Shown here: positions 62,893-64,000 of the stretch, one piece after another | How the letters are laid out: each line of letters begins with the position of its first letter | How positions within the stretch are numbered: position 1 is the stretch's first letter | Source: Trichococcus alkaliphilus | GTDB lineage: Bacteria; Bacillota; Bacilli; Lactobacillales; Aerococcaceae | Direction: 5' to 3' | Assembly: GCF_003008695.1 (NCBI RefSeq) | Contig: NZ_PXZT01000002.1 | Span: 248,001 to 312,000, forward strand | DNA: 64,000 nt | Position numbers and translations under genes: made by a program | Notes under the pieces: model-generated | Databases searched by the model: none | What the model was told of the DNA's origin: nothing | Seen by the model: only the letters and a program-made list of their open reading frames with translations

Positions 62893-64000
62893 TTAGTCAT
62901 TCATTGCAGGGATTGTATTAGGGATTGCTTGAGGCATTTCTGCATCGCCATCACTTGGATCACCCTGTTTCATTTCTGCAATTTTAATTTGAATGCCTTC
63001 CATTGTTTCTTTATTCAATGGGTAGAATTTCATAAACGCTAGAGCAATCAGTGTACCGGCTAAAGGCAAAGCTGCAAGCAATACAATACCAGCCATACGC
63101 AATTGTGGCGAAAGTGGTGTGTCAGCCGTTGGAAATACTTTTGCAAAACCTACAGCGGCTAAGACCCAACCAATCGACATTGGCGCGAACGATGATGCGA
63201 CTGAATCGGTCAATGAGAACATGGTGCTCAACATTCCGGAAACATAACGTCCCGAAACACTTGTTTCGTAGTCGGAGACATCCGCTGCCATCGTCAAGGC
63301 CAAGCCTGTTGGTGTGGATGTAAATCCTTTCGCGCAAGCAAAAATGATTACGAAGGCAACTGTCCATAAGGATGGGTTAGAGAAGCTCAAATCACCTGGG
63401 TTCGCAAAGAAAAGCAAGCCGCCTAATAGGATTAATGAAATAACGCCACCTTGCAAATAACGAACATACGAGTAACGCAAGCCTCTTTTTTGAGCAATGG
63501 TTGCTGCAAAAGTAGTGAACATAAGGTTAGGCAAAATCAGCACTAAAGAGATCGTTCCGGATAGTCCGAAGTTACCAAAGATGATACCGAACAGGATCAT
63601 CAACACAATTTGGTCACCAAACATTGCTGAATTGAACTTCACAAAAGCTGCTGCCATGGTTAACATTTGCAAAGGTTTGTTGCCTTTGACAATTTCCCAG
63701 TAATCTTTAAATGATGTTTTAGTCGTTTTTTCACCAATACCAAAGTATTGTTTGTTGTCTTTTTCCGCAATACCGATAACTGCCAAAATTCCGAGGATAG
63801 CTGAGATGACCATAACGCCTGGGATAAACACTTTGAAGAATTCCGGAGTAAAACCGCCATATTTTGGCACTAAGAAGTTTGCGACAACAATTTGACCACC
63901 CGTGAACAATAAAGTCGTTACCCAACCATCAACGATATTGAAGATGGGACGTTGTTTTGGATCGCTTGTCAATGCTGCTTGACCGGCTTTTGTAACCGTC
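62893..64000 (-). CDS. GPH-family symporter, copy 2 (5' end beyond window)
   Basis: The frame is open to base 64000, so the start lies outside. About 369 C-terminal residues remain. Protein and DNA align with copy 1 almost throughout; I estimate about 85-90% identity by eye in the DNA. The tail differs (KQGDPSDGDAEMPQAIPNTIPAMND). It is probably a tandem duplicate with slightly diverged substrate or regulation. Confidence 0.9.
   Translation of the reverse strand, partial: TVTKAGQAALTSDPKQRPIFNIVDGWVTTLLFTGGQIVVANFLVPKYGGFTPEFFKVFIPGVMVISAILGILAVIGIAEKDNKQYFGIGEKTTKTSFKDYWEIVKGNKPLQMLTMAAAFVKFNSAMFGDQIVLMILFGIIFGNFGLSGTISLVLILPNLMFTTFAATIAQKRGLRYSYVRYLQGGVISLILLGGLLFFANPGDLSFSNPSLWTVAFVIIFACAKGFTSTPTGLALTMAADVSDYETSVSGRYVSGMLSTMFSLTDSVASSFAPMSIGWVLAAVGFAKVFPTADTPLSPQLRMAGIVLLAALPLAGTLIALAFMKFYPLNKETMEGIQIKIAEMKQGDPSDGDAEMPQAIPNTIPAMND

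Overview
The window reads as a chromosome segment from a moderate-GC Firmicute of the order Lactobacillales. The Carnobacteriaceae (a Trichococcus-like genome) are my best guess. The supports are T-box leaders on amino-acid genes, a CitO/CitG-type citrate locus, CcpA-type cre sites, AGGAGG ribosome binding sites and lactic-acid-bacterium-like transporters. The genus is inference. I saw no rRNA, tRNA, CRISPR array, prophage or intact insertion sequence.

Layout. 1-7.6 kb: citrate and anaplerosis (end of a CitMHS citrate carrier, GntR regulator, citG, a divergent two-component system, ATP-type PEP carboxykinase, an HTH protein). 7.8-15.7 kb: a SHOCT protein, an M20 peptidase, a PLD-nuclease/helicase fusion, an aldo/keto reductase, and a divergent MFS/MerR pair with a textbook 19-bp-spacer promoter. 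16-27 kb: a Gfo/Idh oxidoreductase, an internally duplicated DUF1576 membrane protein behind a cre site, a TauE exporter, ROK regulator plus MFS, TetR plus GTPase, a YugP-type protease and a PatB/MalY lyase. 27.1-33.3 kb: an arsenic/metalloid island read leftward: arsR2-trx2, ArsP-like permease-trx1, an aberrant ArsD, then arsR1-acr3-CoA-disulfide reductase/rhodanese. 33.4-35 kb: a Met T-box and a MetE-like synthase. 35-50 kb: mostly housekeeping genes, including a Mn-riboswitch-controlled P-type ATPase, the TrhP1/TrhP2 tRNA-hydroxylation pair, NAD(P)HX repair, a PduO-type adenosyltransferase, and AI-2E and CaCA transporters. 50.8-55.6 kb: trpDCFBA behind a Trp T-box, without trpEG. 56.2-57.9 kb: metY behind a second Met T-box. 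58.5-64 kb: a sugar or sugar-acid uptake cluster with three GPH-type symporters, two of them near-identical, and a creatininase-family hydrolase.

Most notable signals. (1) An ArsD-like protein has Ser at all three positions of the arsenic-binding cysteines and carries a Cys/His-rich tail; no arsA is present. (2) One operator core, ATAGA-N6-TCTAT, occurs at three promoters of the ars island. (3) A family of multi-hairpin CTCCGG/CCGGAG elements occupies three separate intergenic gaps. (4) Four RNA-controlled units are present: three T-boxes with readable specifiers and one yybP-ykoY riboswitch. (5) DUF1576 is visibly a tandem duplication.

All functions are read from sequence motifs and remembered family features; no database search was run.
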